A stretch of DNA of 64,000 nt, from NCBI RefSeq assembly GCF_038632915.1, contig NZ_CP152050.1:602501-666500 (forward strand), written 5' to 3'. The stretch comes from Paenisporosarcina sp. FSL H8-0542. Lineage in GTDB: Bacteria > Bacillota > Bacilli > Bacillales_A > Planococcaceae. This document shows, piece by piece, positions 1 to 12,911 of the stretch. Position numbers and translations under genes: made by a program. The notes below the pieces were generated by a model, which was given only the letters and a program-made list of their open reading frames with translations, did no database searches and was not told the origin of the DNA. Within the stretch, counting starts at the first letter, position 1. Each line of letters starts with the position of its first letter.

Positions 1-2512
<2,512 letters not shown>

Positions 2513-2577
2513 AAATGAATTTGAATGGTTTTCAATGACCCGTTTATCCAGTTTTGAGTGAACAAACACTCAAATAG

Positions 2578-2693
<116 letters not shown>

Positions 2694-2700
2694 AAATAAG

Positions 2701-2734
2701 AAACCGATACCTTTCAAGGTATCGGTTTTTTTGT
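2701..2734 (+). terminator. rrn operon terminator
   Basis: An 11-bp perfect stem, AACCGATACC pairing with GGTATCGGTT around the loop TTTCAA, followed by a run of T. It lies 8 bases past the 5S gene and ends the rRNA transcript. An almost identical hairpin recurs about 249 bases downstream after the 5S remnant. Confidence 0.9.
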
Positions 2735-2889
2735 GTTGTATTTTAAGCTTAGTACGACGGTGTGCGAGAAAGAGGAGGAACAAAGAGTTCGAGGAAACAA
2801 AGGGAAGAGACTCGGAGCGTATAATATACGCGAGACTCGAAGACCTGCGGTTGACGAAGAAATCTGCCGTTCATCGTCTTTCGCAGCCT

Positions 2890-2943
2890 AGCGCCGATGG
2901 TAGTTGGGGGAGCCCCCTGTGAGTGTAGGACGTCGCTAGGCAA
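2890..2943 (+). pseudogene. 5S rRNA 3'-half remnant
   Basis: The last ~54 bases of 5S rRNA are repeated here (AGCGCCGATGGTAGTTGGGG ... GTAGGACGTCGCTAGGC) with a few changes, for example GAGTGTAGG instead of GAGAGTAGG. The similarity continues for about 110 further bases through the terminator and flank, so about 164 bases at 2641-2804 are duplicated at 2890-3053. The 5' half of 5S is absent, so no functional 5S is made. It looks like the scar of recombination between rRNA operons. Confidence 0.85.
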
Positions 2944-2949
2944 AATAAG

Positions 2950-2981
2950 AAACCGATACCTTTCAAGGTATCGGTTTTTTT
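2950..2981 (+). terminator. second copy of the rrn terminator
   Basis: Same stem-loop as at the end of the intact rrn operon (AACCGATACC / GGTATCGGTT, loop TTTCAA, then T-run), carried along with the 5S remnant. It probably acts as a back-up terminator. From here to the start of the UPF0316 gene no gene is visible; only the short-period repeat array is recognisable. Confidence 0.85.
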
Positions 2982-3078
2982 GTGTTGTTTTTTAAGCGCA
3001 GTACGAAGGTGAGTGAGAAAAGAGAGGTGCAAGTAGTTCGAGGAAACAAGGGGGCAAGTCTACTTGCTCGTGAGATGA

Positions 3079-3180
3079 GTTTGAGCGATAAATGCTTCGA
3101 TTTGAACGATAAATCTTTAGTTTGAGCGATAAAGTATCCAATCTGCACGATAAATCTCCAGTTTGATTGATAAATTTACA
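3079..3180 (+). repeat. intergenic array, five ~20-21 bp units (TTTGA..GATAAAT)
   Basis: Five head-to-tail degenerate units of 20-21 bp around GTTTGAGCGATAAATCTTTAG; the last unit reads GTTTGATTGATAAATTTACA. No spacers and no coding frame are conserved. A sister array with the same unit lies after gatB (32543-32643). Function unknown. Confidence 0.75.
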
Positions 3181-3577
3181 ACTGTTGATTTCAAACGAAC
3201 GAGCTTGTTTCACCCGACTGTTTAACTTGGGTTATGAGACAATCGACTATCACAAACCCCTGAATGGTGGAGATTCTGCCGGTCGCTGCATGGCTCTCTT
3301 CTATTTGATGGGATTTTCTTGAACATCCAGTTGAATCAGCCGGTTCAAAGCGACTGGATGGCTTACTAACTAAAAGTAGTTTACATCTTTTCATTAAAGG
3401 GCAAATTTAATATAAGTAAAATTTAAATAACTTCCTAGCATATTAGTCGCTTTTCGCTTTAACAGTAAATAGCTTTGTTTTAATGTGAATTACAGAAATT
3501 CCGCAAAATTTCTTGTATTCTAAAGGGTTCTCTAATAAGATAGGGGCTTAATGTTTTTTCATGAAGGGAAGTTTATT

Positions 3578-4120
3578 ATGAGCAATGATGCACTTTTGAT
3601 GGTATTAATCATATTTACTATAAATATTGTCTATGTTTCGTTTTTTACAGTGCGCATGATAATGACGTTGAAGGGTTATCGTTATTTTGCAGCGTTTCTC
3701 AGCACCATTGAAGTGGTTATATATGTTGTGGGTCTTGGATTAGTATTGGATAACTTGAATGAGATCCAAAACCTTATAGCCTACGCAGTTGGGTATGGTA
3801 CTGGGGTACTTGTTGGTACGAAAATAGAAGAGAAGATGGCCCTTGGTTATATTACGGTAAATGTAATTACGACTGAAGAAAATCGTACCTTGCCACGCCT
3901 TTTGCGTGATAAAGGATATGGAGTAACTGATTGGGAAGCGAATGGTCTTGAAGGTAACCGAAAAGCGATGCAAATCCTGACTCCCCGAAAATATGAATTG
4001 AAACTGTATGCAACGATTAAAGAGCTTGATCCAAAAGCATTTATTATTGCTTATGAGCCGAAAACTATTCATGGTGGATTCTGGGTTAAAACGGTAAGGA
4101 AAGGAAAACTATTTAAATGA
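3578..4120 (+). CDS. UPF0316 / DUF2179 membrane protein (YebE-like)
   Basis: A 180-residue protein closely resembling B. subtilis YebE as remembered: an N-terminal membrane part of about three helices (residues 1-75, including the KGYRY..A.F and [13 protein letters not shown] segments), then a soluble DUF2179-type C-terminal domain ending HGGFWVK. The family is membrane-bound and its role is not established. The start was placed at the inner ATG, preceded by AAGGGA, because the alignment with YebE begins there; an ATG 27 bases upstream is the alternative. The stop overlaps the start of the NETI gene by 4 bases, so the two are translationally coupled. This pair also precedes the pur operon in B. 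subtilis. Confidence 0.85.
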   Translation: MSNDALLMVLIIFTINIVYVSFFTVRMIMTLKGYRYFAAFLSTIEVVIYVVGLGLVLDNLNEIQNLIAYAVGYGTGVLVGTKIEEKMALGYITVNVITTEENRTLPRLLRDKGYGVTDWEANGLEGNRKAMQILTPRKYELKLYATIKELDPKAFIIAYEPKTIHGGFWVKTVRKGKLFK

Positions 4121-4305
4121 AGAAAAAGACTGTATGGTTTGAAGTAGCAGAGAATGAAACCATTGATGACTGTTTAAAGCGTATGCAGACTGAAGGCTAT
4201 ATGCCAACAGGGCGAAGGGAAGAGCCGATGTTCCAAGAAGTGAATGGAGAAATCGTCCCAATTCGTCAAATCATCCAATTTAAAGGTACGTACATCTCTG
4301 AATAA
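4117..4305 (+). CDS. NETI motif-containing small protein (YebG-like)
   Basis: A 62-residue protein with the signature NETIDDCL near residue 13, which names the NETI family, followed by a conserved basic stretch ([11 protein letters not shown]). It has no membrane segment. It is short but expected at this place: B. subtilis carries yebG between yebE and purE. It overlaps the preceding gene by ATGA. Function is unknown; its position just upstream of the PurR operator is conserved but it is not itself a purine enzyme. Confidence 0.85.
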   Translation: MKKKTVWFEVAENETIDDCLKRMQTEGYMPTGRREEPMFQEVNGEIVPIRQIIQFKGTYISE

Positions 4306-4320
4306 CCTAAAAACTGGCGA

Positions 4321-4364
4321 AAAACCGAACGATATTGTTTTCTGAAAATTTATCGTTCGCATTT
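4321..4364. promoter_or_regulatory. PurR operator: two inverted PurBoxes
   Basis: AAAACCGAACGAT (4321-4333) matches the Bacillus PurBox consensus AWWWCCGAACWWT except for one G. The reverse complement of 4352-4364, AAATGCGAACGAT, is a second box in opposite orientation, 18 bases away. This is the arrangement bound by PurR in B. subtilis, where PRPP releases the repressor. It ends 5 bases before the -35 element of the pur promoter. Confidence 0.85.
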
Positions 4365-4369
4365 TAGCG

Positions 4370-4398
4370 TTGACTCGAGTCCTAATGGTTGTTAAAAT
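4370..4398 (+). promoter_or_regulatory. sigma-A promoter of the pur operon
   Basis: TTGACT, a 17-base spacer and TAAAAT. The predicted start site near 4405 lies about 15 bases before the riboswitch aptamer, giving a leader of about 300 bases before purE. Confidence 0.8.
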
Positions 4399-4419
4399 AT
4401 GAATAAGAACAACGATAAT

Positions 4420-4488
4420 CCCCATATATGCTAAAGAATTGGCTTTAGCGTCTCTACCAGGTCACCGTAAATGACCGGACTATGCGGG
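4420..4488 (+). promoter_or_regulatory. purine riboswitch aptamer, guanine class
   Basis: All three helices can be drawn. P1 pairs CCCCATA with TATGCGGG with one bulged C. P2 is GCTAAAG/CTTTAGC around AATTGG. The junction is GTCTCTACC. P3 is GGTCA/TGACC around CCGTAAA. The specificity base in GGACTATG is C (xpt C74 equivalent), the guanine/hypoxanthine class rather than the adenine class. The L2 GG and L3 CC that form the loop-loop contact are present. GAAAGCA at 4488-4494 can pair with TGCTTTTC at 4581-4588, a plausible antiterminator that would block the terminator hairpin when no ligand is bound. Confidence 0.92.
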
Positions 4489-4563
4489 AAAGCAACTTTT
4501 GGATGAAAATAAGGATGTGAGTCTGCATATGTATATGTCAGCCGTTCATAACCCCTTTTCTTT

Positions 4564-4625
4564 AAAGTCCTCAAGTAAACTGCTTTTCATGCATAGTGAG
4601 CAGTTTATTTGGGGACTTTTTGTCA
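4564..4625 (+). terminator. riboswitch-controlled terminator before purE
   Basis: A long stem, AAGTCCTCAAGTAAACTGCT against AGCAGTTTATTTGGGGACTT, followed by TTTTTGT. It is the expression platform of the guanine riboswitch: guanine binding should favour this hairpin and stop transcription before purE. Its 5' arm contains the segment that can pair with the end of the aptamer. Confidence 0.85.
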
Positions 4626-4704
4626 ATAATGTCTAGCTTCAAGTGTTTGCTCGTTGTCAAACTAGTGTAGCGCTTTAAGCTTTTCTATAAAGGAGCGATT
4701 TCAG

Positions 4705-5193
4705 ATGAATGCAAAAATCGGCGTGATCATGGGAAGCTCAAGTGATTGGGAAACAATGAAACATACATGTGACATATTAGATGAACTGCAAGTCCCTTAT
4801 GAAAAAAAAGTGGTGTCGGCGCATCGCACGCCAGATCTAATGTTTGAGTATGCGATGTCAGCAAGAACACGAGGAATTCAAGTGATTATTGCGGGAGCTG
4901 GCGGAGCCGCACATTTACCGGGTATGGTTGCAGCGAAAACGACGTTACCGGTTATTGGGGTTCCTATTCAATCAAAAGCATTGAATGGTCTTGATTCGTT
5001 ACTATCCATAGTTCAAATGCCAGGTGGCGTTCCTGTTGCGACAGTCGCTATCGGCAAAGCTGGAGCAACGAACGCAGGATTGCTTGCTTCTCAAATGCTA
5101 GCAATGACCGATCAAACTTTGGCACACAATTTAGACTTAAGACGTGAAGCGACGAAGGACAAAGTATTTGAAAGCAACGGTGACCTCATATGA
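4705..5193 (+). CDS. purE: 5-(carboxyamino)imidazole ribonucleotide mutase, PurE
   Basis: Converts N5-CAIR to CAIR, the sixth step of cytosolic purine synthesis, using the carboxylate loaded by PurK. The 162-residue length is normal for class I PurE, which forms an octamer. Motifs seen are GSSSDW at residues 10-15 and SAHRTP near residue 39 (catalytic His). AAAGGAG lies 9 bases before the start. It is the first gene of the operon and overlaps purK by 4 bases, so their products are likely made in matched amounts. Confidence 0.97.
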   Translation: MNAKIGVIMGSSSDWETMKHTCDILDELQVPYEKKVVSAHRTPDLMFEYAMSARTRGIQVIIAGAGGAAHLPGMVAAKTTLPVIGVPIQSKALNGLDSLLSIVQMPGGVPVATVAIGKAGATNAGLLASQMLAMTDQTLAHNLDLRREATKDKVFESNGDLI

Positions 5194-6314
5194 TTAAAAC
5201 CATTTCACCAGGACAAACAATTGGAATTATTGGTGGAGGTCAATTAGGTCGAATGATGGCTTTGGCTGCCAAGGAAGCCGGATTCAAAATTGCAGTGCTC
5301 GATCCAAGTATGGAATCGCCTTGCGGTCAAATCGCGGATATACGAATTGTTGCACCTTATAATGACCAGACGGCTTTAGAAGAGCTAGCAGATGTCAGTG
5401 ATGTCATTACGTACGAATTTGAAAATATTGATTATGAAGGACTTAAGCGGTTAGCTGAATATGCTTATATTCCTCAGGGGGCAGAACTTGTCCGTATAAC
5501 ACAAAACCGAATTACAGAAAAAGCTGAAATTTGTCAGGCTGGTGTACCGGTTGCAGACTATATAGTTGCGACAAGTATTGTGGAACTGAAAGCATGTATT
5601 AATGAGGTTGGTTTCCCTTGTATCGTCAAAACCGCATACGGCGGTTACGATGGCAAAGGTCAAGTAAAGCTCGAATCGGAAGCCGATTTAATACTGGCGG
5701 AACCATTATTCAATCACGGTGCGTGTGTTGCGGAAGCGTTCGTGCCATTCGTTAAAGAAATTTCAGTTATCGTACAGCGTAATGGAAACGGGGAAACCTA
5801 TTGCCTGCCTGTAGGTGAAAATATTCATAAAGATCATATTTTACACGAAACGATTGTACCTGCTCGTGTAACTGAATCGATTCTGACACAAGCTACAGAA
5901 GCGGCAGAACAAATTGCTGATCATTTACAGTTAGTCGGCACTTTGGCAGTTGAAATGTTTGTGCTGAAAGATGACACGATTGTGATTAACGAGTTGGCAC
6001 CACGTCCTCATAACTCAGGACACTATTCAATAGAAGGTAGTACGATATCACAGTTTCATCAACATGTGCGTGCAATTTGCGGATGGCCTCTAAGGAAGCC
6101 TGTCCTGCATCAACCGACTGTCATGGTCAATGTACTTGGAGAACACGTCGTTCCTCTATCGAACGCGATTTCTAAATACCCAGACTGGTCCATTCATCTA
6201 TACGGCAAAGAAGAAGCGAAAACAAAACGTAAAATGGGGCATGTGACCATTTTGACAAACGATATAAATCAAACGCTACAAGAAATCGAGCATTCCGGCA
6301 TTTGGTCGGAATAG
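5190..6314 (+). CDS. purK: N5-carboxyaminoimidazole ribonucleotide synthase, PurK
   Basis: ATP-grasp enzyme that carboxylates AIR with bicarbonate and ATP to N5-CAIR, the substrate of PurE. The N-terminal [11 protein letters not shown] starts the preATP-grasp domain. The ATP-grasp core includes [12 protein letters not shown] near residue 147, and the metal-binding part includes [14 protein letters not shown] near residue 269. The 374-residue length is normal. The presence of both PurE and PurK shows the two-step bacterial route for AIR carboxylation. Confidence 0.97.
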   Translation: MIKTISPGQTIGIIGGGQLGRMMALAAKEAGFKIAVLDPSMESPCGQIADIRIVAPYNDQTALEELADVSDVITYEFENIDYEGLKRLAEYAYIPQGAELVRITQNRITEKAEICQAGVPVADYIVATSIVELKACINEVGFPCIVKTAYGGYDGKGQVKLESEADLILAEPLFNHGACVAEAFVPFVKEISVIVQRNGNGETYCLPVGENIHKDHILHETIVPARVTESILTQATEAAEQIADHLQLVGTLAVEMFVLKDDTIVINELAPRPHNSGHYSIEGSTISQFHQHVRAICGWPLRKPVLHQPTVMVNVLGEHVVPLSNAISKYPDWSIHLYGKEEAKTKRKMGHVTILTNDINQTLQEIEHSGIWSE

Positions 6315-6326
6315 AAGGAGAACTAT

Positions 6327-7622
6327 ATGATAGAACGTTATACTCGCCCTGAAATGGGAGCAATTTGGACGGAACAAAACAAATACCAAGCATGGTTGGA
6401 AGTTGAGATTTTGGCATGTGAAGCATGGGCTGAACTTGGCGATATTCCAAAAGAAGACGTAGCGAAAATTCGTGCTAATGCTTCATTTGATATTAATCGC
6501 ATTTTAGAAATTGAAGAAGAAACGCGTCATGATGTTGTTGCTTTCACTCGTGCAGTATCTGAAACACTTGGCGATGAGCGTAAATGGGTACATTACGGAC
6601 TGACTTCAACGGATGTAGTTGATACAGCTCTTTCTTACATCATCAAGCAAGCAAATGAAATCCTTCGTAAAGATTTGAACAATTTCGTTGAAATCTTGGC
6701 CAATAAAGCAAAAGAACATAAATTCACGGTCATGATGGGACGTACGCATGGTGTTCACGCGGAGCCAACGACATTCGGCTTGAAACTTGCCTTATGGCAT
6801 GAAGAAATGAAGCGTAACGTAGAACGTTTTGAAGCAGCTGCAAAATCAATTGAAACAGGCAAAATGTCTGGTGCAGTTGGAACATACGCAAACATCGATC
6901 CATTTGTAGAGAAATATGTTTGTGAAAACTTAGGAATCGAAGCATCAAAAATCTCGACACAAACATTGCAACGTGACCGCCATGCACAATACATGAGCAC
7001 ACTGGCATTGATTGCAACGTCTGTAGAGAAGTTTGCAACAGAAATTCGTGGTCTGCAAAAATCAGAAACACGTGAAGTGGAAGAATCATTTGCAAAAGGT
7101 CAAAAAGGATCATCTGCTATGCCACATAAACGTAACCCGATTGGTTCTGAAAACATGACTGGTCTTGCACGATTAATTCGCGGATATATGTTGACTGCTT
7201 ATGAAAATGTGTCTTTGTGGCATGAACGTGATATTTCACATTCTTCAGCTGAGCGTGTCATCTTACCGGATGCGACAATCGCTTTAAACTACATGCTAAA
7301 TCGTTTCGGAAACATCGTAAAAAACTTGACGGTATTCCCAAACAATATGAAACGCAACATGGACAGCACACTCGGTTTGATTTACTCACAACGCGTTCTT
7401 CTTGCTTTGATTGACAAAGGAATGGCTCGTGAAGAAGCGTATGATACAGTTCAACCTTGTGCGATGGAAGCTTGGGAAAACCAAATTGCTTTCCGTGGTG
7501 TCGTTGAACAGAACGAAACCATTACTTCTCAATTGTCTAAAGAAGAATTGGACGATTGCTTTGACTATAACTACCATATCCAACATGTCGATATGATTTT
7601 CGAACGTCTCGGACTAAACTAA
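6327..7622 (+). CDS. purB: adenylosuccinate lyase, PurB
   Basis: Acts twice in purine metabolism: it releases fumarate from SAICAR to give AICAR and from adenylosuccinate to give AMP. The fumarase/aspartase superfamily signature [15 protein letters not shown] is at about residues 262-276, with the flexible loop serine in GSSAMP. Earlier motifs are TSTDVVDT and [11 protein letters not shown], the latter with a catalytic His. At 431 residues it matches B. subtilis PurB. It lies 12 bases after purK with GGAG close to the start. Confidence 0.97.
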   Translation: MIERYTRPEMGAIWTEQNKYQAWLEVEILACEAWAELGDIPKEDVAKIRANASFDINRILEIEEETRHDVVAFTRAVSETLGDERKWVHYGLTSTDVVDTALSYIIKQANEILRKDLNNFVEILANKAKEHKFTVMMGRTHGVHAEPTTFGLKLALWHEEMKRNVERFEAAAKSIETGKMSGAVGTYANIDPFVEKYVCENLGIEASKISTQTLQRDRHAQYMSTLALIATSVEKFATEIRGLQKSETREVEESFAKGQKGSSAMPHKRNPIGSENMTGLARLIRGYMLTAYENVSLWHERDISHSSAERVILPDATIALNYMLNRFGNIVKNLTVFPNNMKRNMDSTLGLIYSQRVLLALIDKGMAREEAYDTVQPCAMEAWENQIAFRGVVEQNETITSQLSKEELDDCFDYNYHIQHVDMIFERLGLN

Positions 7623-7636
7623 TCGGGGGAATACAC

Positions 7637-8353
7637 GTGGAAAAAGGTCAGCTTTTGTATGAAGGTAAGGCGAAACGATTATATACAACAGACAAAGAAG
7701 ATATTCTTTTTGTGGAATACAAGGATAGTGCAACTGCGTTTAACGGAGAAAAGAAAGCTGAAATCGCAGGAAAAGGTACGTTGAATAACCAAATCACATC
7801 TTTACTGTTTGAAAAATTGAAAGCTGCAGGTATTGATTCTCATTTCGTTGAGCAATTATCCGATCATGAGCAATTAGTGAAAAAAGTTGACATCATTCCA
7901 ATCGAAGTCGTGGTTCGCCAGGTCGCAGCGGGCAGTTTAGCTAAGCGCCTCGGACTGGATGAAGGAGTAGAACTCGCACGCCCTATCGTCGAGTTCTACT
8001 ACAAAGACGACGAACTTGGTGATCCCCTCATTACTGAAGAGCACATCGAGCTTTTGAACATCGCTTCTAAAGAAGAAGTACAAGCTCTTTATGATAAGGG
8101 ATTACAAGTAAATGAGATATTGACGCAATTCTTCAAAGAAATCGGTGTTATTTTAGTTGATTTCAAACTAGAATTTGGCCGGGACAATGAAGGCAATGTA
8201 TTGCTAGCTGATGAAATTTCACCTGATACGTGCCGCTTATGGGACGAAAAAACAAAACAAAAGCTGGACAAAGACGTGTTCCGCAGAGAATTAGGTCAAT
8301 TAACGGACGCATACGAAATCATACTATCCCGTCTAGGAGGAATCACACAATGA
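7637..8353 (+). CDS. purC: SAICAR synthase, PurC (GTG start)
   Basis: Phosphoribosylaminoimidazole-succinocarboxamide synthase joins aspartate to CAIR using ATP. The N-terminal LYEGKAKRLY at residues 7-16 and RQVAAGSLAKRLG near residue 94 are family hallmarks; DEISPDTCRLWD near residue 190 is the C-terminal motif. The length of 238 residues is usual. Translation starts at GTG after TCGGGGGA. The stop overlaps the purS start by four bases. Confidence 0.96.
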   Translation: MEKGQLLYEGKAKRLYTTDKEDILFVEYKDSATAFNGEKKAEIAGKGTLNNQITSLLFEKLKAAGIDSHFVEQLSDHEQLVKKVDIIPIEVVVRQVAAGSLAKRLGLDEGVELARPIVEFYYKDDELGDPLITEEHIELLNIASKEEVQALYDKGLQVNEILTQFFKEIGVILVDFKLEFGRDNEGNVLLADEISPDTCRLWDEKTKQKLDKDVFRRELGQLTDAYEIILSRLGGITQ

Positions 8354-8604
8354 AAAAAGTAAAAATCTATGTAACGCTTCGCGAAAGTGTATTAGACCCA
8401 CAAGGTTCGGCCGTAATGGGAGCTCTGCATACAATGGGCTATAACGAAGTTGCAGATGTTCGTATTGGAAAGTACTTAGAAATTCAAGTGGATGATTCTG
8501 AAAAAGAGCTAGACGTGGTAGTTAAAGAGATGTGTGAAAAATTATTAACGAACACAGTGATTGAAGATTATAGGTACGATGTCGAGGAGGCTGTAAGCAA
8601 ATGA
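8350..8604 (+). CDS. purS: FGAM synthase subunit PurS
   Basis: Small 84-residue subunit that bridges PurL and PurQ in the three-part formylglycinamidine ribonucleotide synthase of Gram-positive bacteria. The sequence [15 protein letters not shown] at the N terminus and GKYLEIQVD in the middle are characteristic. The start is the ATG overlapping the purC stop, preceded by CTAGGAGG; longer in-frame extensions into purC have no support. It overlaps purQ by four bases. Confidence 0.96.
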   Translation: MKKVKIYVTLRESVLDPQGSAVMGALHTMGYNEVADVRIGKYLEIQVDDSEKELDVVVKEMCEKLLTNTVIEDYRYDVEEAVSK

Positions 8605-9287
8605 AATTTGCAGTCCTCGTATTCCCAGGATCGAACTGTGATTTAGATATGTACCATGCAATTAAAGACGAGCTTGGTGAAGAAGCTGAATATGTGTGGC
8701 ACGATACGAAAGATTTAAGTGGTTATGACGGCATTTTACTACCAGGTGGATTCTCTTATGGAGATTACTTGCGATGTGGTGCAATTGCTCAGTTCTCTAA
8801 CGTTATGAGTGAAGTGAAAAAAGCAGCTGATGCTGGTAAACCAGTTCTTGGTATTTGTAATGGATTCCAGATTTTAACTGAAGCGGGTTTACTTCCTGGT
8901 GCTTTGCTACGCAATAAAAACTTGAAATTTATGTGTCGTACCGTTGATTTGACAGTCGTCAATAACAACACCATGTTTACAGCTGAATATGCAAAAGACC
9001 AAGTGATTCAAGTTCCAATCGCGCACGGCGAAGGAAACTATAGTTGTGATGAAGAAACACTTGCTTCATTAAAAGCAAACAATCAAATTGTTTTCACTTA
9101 TACGAACGACAATCCAAATGGCAGTGTTGAAGACATTGCAGGGATTATCAACGAACGAGGTAATGTCTTGGGTATGATGCCACATCCAGAGCGTGCAGTG
9201 CACGAACTAATTGGTGGTACAGACGGATTAGCGTTATTCAAATCTATCGTTAAACAGTGGAGGGAATCTCATGTCAGTCATGCTTGA
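8601..9287 (+). CDS. purQ: FGAM synthase glutaminase subunit PurQ
   Basis: Class I glutamine amidotransferase that supplies ammonia to PurL. It begins [12 protein letters not shown]. The nucleophile Cys lies in VLGICNGFQ near residue 86, and the catalytic His/Glu pair is in MPHPERA near residue 197. The length of 228 residues matches Bacillus PurQ. It overlaps purS upstream and purL downstream (17 bases), so purSQL is a tightly coupled translational unit, as expected for one complex. Confidence 0.97.
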   Translation: MKFAVLVFPGSNCDLDMYHAIKDELGEEAEYVWHDTKDLSGYDGILLPGGFSYGDYLRCGAIAQFSNVMSEVKKAADAGKPVLGICNGFQILTEAGLLPGALLRNKNLKFMCRTVDLTVVNNNTMFTAEYAKDQVIQVPIAHGEGNYSCDEETLASLKANNQIVFTYTNDNPNGSVEDIAGIINERGNVLGMMPHPERAVHELIGGTDGLALFKSIVKQWRESHVSHA

Positions 9288-11502
9288 ACCAAATCCTCAG
9301 CAAATTAAAGAACAGAAACTATATGCTCAAATGGGTTTATCTGATTCAGAGTTTGAGATGGTCGAAAACATTTTAGGACGTCAACCGAACTATACGGAAA
9401 CAGGATTGTTTTCAGTTATGTGGTCGGAGCATTGTTCTTATAAAAACTCGAAACCAATCTTACGTAAGTTCCCAACGACTGGTCCTCGCGTACTTCAAGG
9501 TCCTGGTGAAGGAGCTGGAATCGTGGATATCGGGGATGGACAAGCTGTGGTTTTCAAAATGGAATCACATAATCATCCATCTGCGATCGAGCCTTTCCAA
9601 GGAGCTGCAACTGGTGTTGGCGGAATCATCCGTGACGTTTTCTCAATGGGAGCCCGTCCGATTGCGATGCTGAACTCATTGCGCTTTGGGGAATTGACAA
9701 GTCCACGCGTTCGTTATTTGTTTGAAGAAGTGGTTGCAGGAATTGCAGGCTACGGGAACTGCATCGGCATCCCGACAGTAGGTGGAGAAGTTCAGTTTGA
9801 CGACTGCTATGCAGGAAACCCATTGGTAAACGCAATGTGTGTGGGATTGATCAATCATGAAGATATTCAAAAAGGTGTCGCTTCTGGTGTTGGCAATACC
9901 GTTATGTATGTAGGGGCAAAAACAGGTCGCGACGGAATTCATGGAGCGACATTCGCATCGGAAGAGTTAAGTGAAACTTCTGAAGAAAAACGTCCGGCCG
10001 TTCAAGTAGGCGACCCTTTCATGGAAAAACTTTTGCTTGAAGCATGTTTGGAGCTTGTAAAATCTGACGCCCTTGTAGGAATTCAAGACATGGGTGCTGC
10101 AGGATTAACTTCTTCATCAGCTGAAATGGCTTCCAAAGCTGGCTTCGGTGTAGAGATGAATCTGGATTTAATTCCTCAACGTGAATCAGGAATGACAGCT
10201 TACGAAATGATGTTGTCAGAATCACAGGAACGTATGTTGATTGTCGTGAAAAAAGGACGCGAAGCGGAAATCGTGGAGCTCTTTGAAAAATATGATTTAG
10301 ATGCAGTCGCTGTCGGTCATGTAACAGACGATAAAATGCTTCGTTTGCTTCATAAAGGTGAAGTCGTAGCAGACGTCCCGGCAGATGCGTTGGCTGAAGA
10401 AGCACCGGTTTATCATAAACCATCAAGTGTGCCTGCTTATTACACAGAATATCAAGCGATGGAAAATGCAGAACCTCAAGTCGCTGACTATAAAGAAACG
10501 CTGATTAATTTATTGAAACAACCAACCATTGCTTCGAAGGAATGGGTTTATGATCAATACGATTATCAAGTACGTACGAGTACAGTAGTTGCACCAGGTT
10601 CGGATGCAGCAGTCGTTCGAGTTCGAGGAACAAACAAAGGACTTGCGATGACGACAGACTGTAACTCACGCTACATTTATCTAGATCCGGAAACTGGCGG
10701 GAAAATCGCGGTTGCGGAAGCGGCACGTAACGTTGTTTGTTCAGGAGCTAAACCTTTGGCGATTACGGATTGTCTAAACTTCGGAAATCCAGAAAAACCA
10801 GAGATTTTCTGGCAATTGGAGAAATCGGCTGATGGGATGGCTGCGGCGTGTTTGGCACTTGAGTCTCCTGTTATCGGCGGTAACGTATCACTTTACAACG
10901 AGCGCAGTGGAGTAGCTGTTTATCCAACACCTACGATCGGCTTGGTTGGATTAGTTGAAGATTTATCACATGTAACAACACAAGATGTGAAAGAAGCTGG
11001 TGACTTGGTTTACGTGATCGGTGAAACGATGACTGAGTTTGGTGGCAGTGAACTTCAAAAAATGGTGGAAGGTCGCATTTTTGGCCAAGCACCTTCAATT
11101 GATTTAGATGTGGAAGTAACTCGTCAAAACGCTTTGTTGCAAGCAATTCAATCAGGCTTTGTGGCATCAGCTCACGATATTGCAGAAGGTGGCTTCGCCG
11201 TTGCATTGGCTGAAAAAACTTTCGGAGTACAAAACCTTGGTGTGGACGTAACTATTTCAGGTTCGGCTACCACAGCTTTATTCAGTGAATCACAATCTCG
11301 CTTCATCGTGACAGTGAAACCACAACATGCGGCAGCGTTCGAAGAAATCGTAAAAGATGCAGTGAACATTGGAACGGTTACATCAGATACGTCCGTCATC
11401 ATTCGTAATGAACATGGCGAAGAGTGGGTGTCAGGAACTGTTGAGGAGTTCCGATCTGCTTGGAAAGGAGCAATTCCATGCTTGCTGAACTCAGAGGATT
11501 AA
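9271..11502 (+). CDS. purL: FGAM synthase large subunit PurL
   Basis: Catalytic subunit that converts FGAR, ATP and ammonia to FGAM. At 743 residues it is the small PurL type that needs separate PurS and PurQ, unlike the ~1300-residue proteobacterial fusion. Motifs include [14 protein letters not shown] near residue 48, [12 protein letters not shown] near residue 95, and a second PurM-like half with [14 protein letters not shown] near residue 495. The start ATG inside the end of purQ follows GGAGGGAATCTC. Its end overlaps the ribosome binding region and start of purF. Confidence 0.97.
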   Translation: MSVMLEPNPQQIKEQKLYAQMGLSDSEFEMVENILGRQPNYTETGLFSVMWSEHCSYKNSKPILRKFPTTGPRVLQGPGEGAGIVDIGDGQAVVFKMESHNHPSAIEPFQGAATGVGGIIRDVFSMGARPIAMLNSLRFGELTSPRVRYLFEEVVAGIAGYGNCIGIPTVGGEVQFDDCYAGNPLVNAMCVGLINHEDIQKGVASGVGNTVMYVGAKTGRDGIHGATFASEELSETSEEKRPAVQVGDPFMEKLLLEACLELVKSDALVGIQDMGAAGLTSSSAEMASKAGFGVEMNLDLIPQRESGMTAYEMMLSESQERMLIVVKKGREAEIVELFEKYDLDAVAVGHVTDDKMLRLLHKGEVVADVPADALAEEAPVYHKPSSVPAYYTEYQAMENAEPQVADYKETLINLLKQPTIASKEWVYDQYDYQVRTSTVVAPGSDAAVVRVRGTNKGLAMTTDCNSRYIYLDPETGGKIAVAEAARNVVCSGAKPLAITDCLNFGNPEKPEIFWQLEKSADGMAAACLALESPVIGGNVSLYNERSGVAVYPTPTIGLVGLVEDLSHVTTQDVKEAGDLVYVIGETMTEFGGSELQKMVEGRIFGQAPSIDLDVEVTRQNALLQAIQSGFVASAHDIAEGGFAVALAEKTFGVQNLGVDVTISGSATTALFSESQSRFIVTVKPQHAAAFEEIVKDAVNIGTVTSDTSVIIRNEHGEEWVSGTVEEFRSAWKGAIPCLLNSED

Positions 11503-12899
11503 ACGAAGAGTGTGGCGTTTTTGGAATTTGGGGTGACCCAAATGCAGCACAGATTGCGTATTACGGATTGCATGCACTTCAACATCGTGGACAGGAAGGA
11601 GCGGGGATTGTCGTAACGGATGGTCATTCGCTTCAAGCAGTCAAAGGAGAAGGGCTTGTTAATGAAGTATTCAGTGCAGGCAAGCTTGATCATTTGCAAG
11701 GCTATGGTGCGGTAGGACATGTACGTTATGCAACTGCAGGCGGTGGAGGTATTGAAAATGTGCAACCTCTTTTATTCCGCTCGACAACTGGCAGTCTTGC
11801 GATTGCCCATAATGGCAATCTCGTAAATGCGAACCATTTAAAACAACACTTAGAGCGTCAAGGAAGCATCTTCCAGACCTCTTCAGATACAGAAGTATTG
11901 GCTCATTTAATTAAAAAAAGTGGCTATTCGACGTTTGAAAAACGCGCGAAGAATGCATTATCCCTACTTAAAGGTGCTTTTGCCTTCGTCATGATGACGG
12001 AAGACGAGATGATTGTCGCAAACGATCCGAACGGTTTGCGCCCATTGTCTTTAGGAAAACTGGGTGATGCCTGGGTAGTTGCTTCGGAAACTTGTGCATT
12101 CGATATCATTGGTGCCGAATGTATCCGTTCTGTGGAACCAGGTGAGTTTTTGATTATCAATAATGAAGGATTACGTGTTGAACGCTTTGCATTCCCTGCA
12201 AAACGCTCGATTTGTACAATGGAGTACGTTTACTTCTCACGTCCCGATTCGGATATAGATGGCATTAACGTTCATATGGCACGTAAGCGTTTAGGGAAAG
12301 AACTGGCAAAAGAAATACAAATTGATGCAGATGTCGTAACAGGTGTACCTGACTCGAGTATTTCGGCTGCCATCGGATTTTCTGAAGTTACGGGAATTCC
12401 GTATGAATTAGGATTGATCAAAAATAGATATGTCGGTCGTACTTTCATCCAACCTTCACAGGACTTGCGTGAACGTGGTGTGAAAATGAAGCTGTCGCCA
12501 GTTCGCCAAGTGGTAAACGGCAAGCGTGTTGTTATGGTCGATGATTCAATCGTCCGTGGTACGACATCTAGACGTATTGTAACGATGTTAAAAGAAGCGG
12601 GAGCAACGGAAGTGCATGTTGTCATTAGTTCTCCGCCTATGAAAAGTCCATGTTTCTACGGGATAGATACGAGTTCAAGTGAAGAACTAATTGCATCCAA
12701 CAATAGCATTGAAGAAATAAGAGAATTGATTGGGGCAGATTCACTTACTTTCCTGTCAGTTGAAGGATTGGTTCGTGCAATCGGAAGAACGGATGAAGGT
12801 CCTGAAGCGGGACATTGTCTTGCTTGCTTTACAGGGAATTATCCGACTGAAATATACCCGGATACCATTTTACCGCACCAAAAAGAATTGGCTCGCTAG
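11478..12899 (+). CDS. purF: amidophosphoribosyltransferase, PurF
   Basis: First committed step: PRPP plus glutamine gives phosphoribosylamine. The ATG used here gives [11 protein letters not shown] before Cys12, the propeptide that Bacillus PurF removes to free the N-terminal nucleophile Cys; an ATG 18 bases upstream would spoil this and lacks a good ribosome site, while AAAGGAG precedes the chosen start. The glutaminase half contains QHRGQEG and AHNGNLVN. The PRTase half has [14 protein letters not shown] near residue 354. Cysteines in CTMEY, MKSPCF and GHCLACF fit the 4Fe-4S ligands of the oxygen-labile Bacillus enzyme. It is 473 residues. Confidence 0.97.
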   Translation: MLAELRGLNEECGVFGIWGDPNAAQIAYYGLHALQHRGQEGAGIVVTDGHSLQAVKGEGLVNEVFSAGKLDHLQGYGAVGHVRYATAGGGGIENVQPLLFRSTTGSLAIAHNGNLVNANHLKQHLERQGSIFQTSSDTEVLAHLIKKSGYSTFEKRAKNALSLLKGAFAFVMMTEDEMIVANDPNGLRPLSLGKLGDAWVVASETCAFDIIGAECIRSVEPGEFLIINNEGLRVERFAFPAKRSICTMEYVYFSRPDSDIDGINVHMARKRLGKELAKEIQIDADVVTGVPDSSISAAIGFSEVTGIPYELGLIKNRYVGRTFIQPSQDLRERGVKMKLSPVRQVVNGKRVVMVDDSIVRGTTSRRIVTMLKEAGATEVHVVISSPPMKSPCFYGIDTSSSEELIASNNSIEEIRELIGADSLTFLSVEGLVRAIGRTDEGPEAGHCLACFTGNYPTEIYPDTILPHQKELAR

Positions 12900-12911
12900 G
12901 AGGCGACATGG

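Noticed and set aside
3079-3180. CRISPR array
   Set aside because: Units are 20-21 bases, degenerate and directly adjacent with no unique spacers; no cas genes are near. The same applies to the arrays at 17991 and 32543.
2695-3550. tRNA genes after the rRNA operon
   Set aside because: No cloverleaf or CCA end could be drawn; only the 5S remnant, terminators and the repeat array are there.
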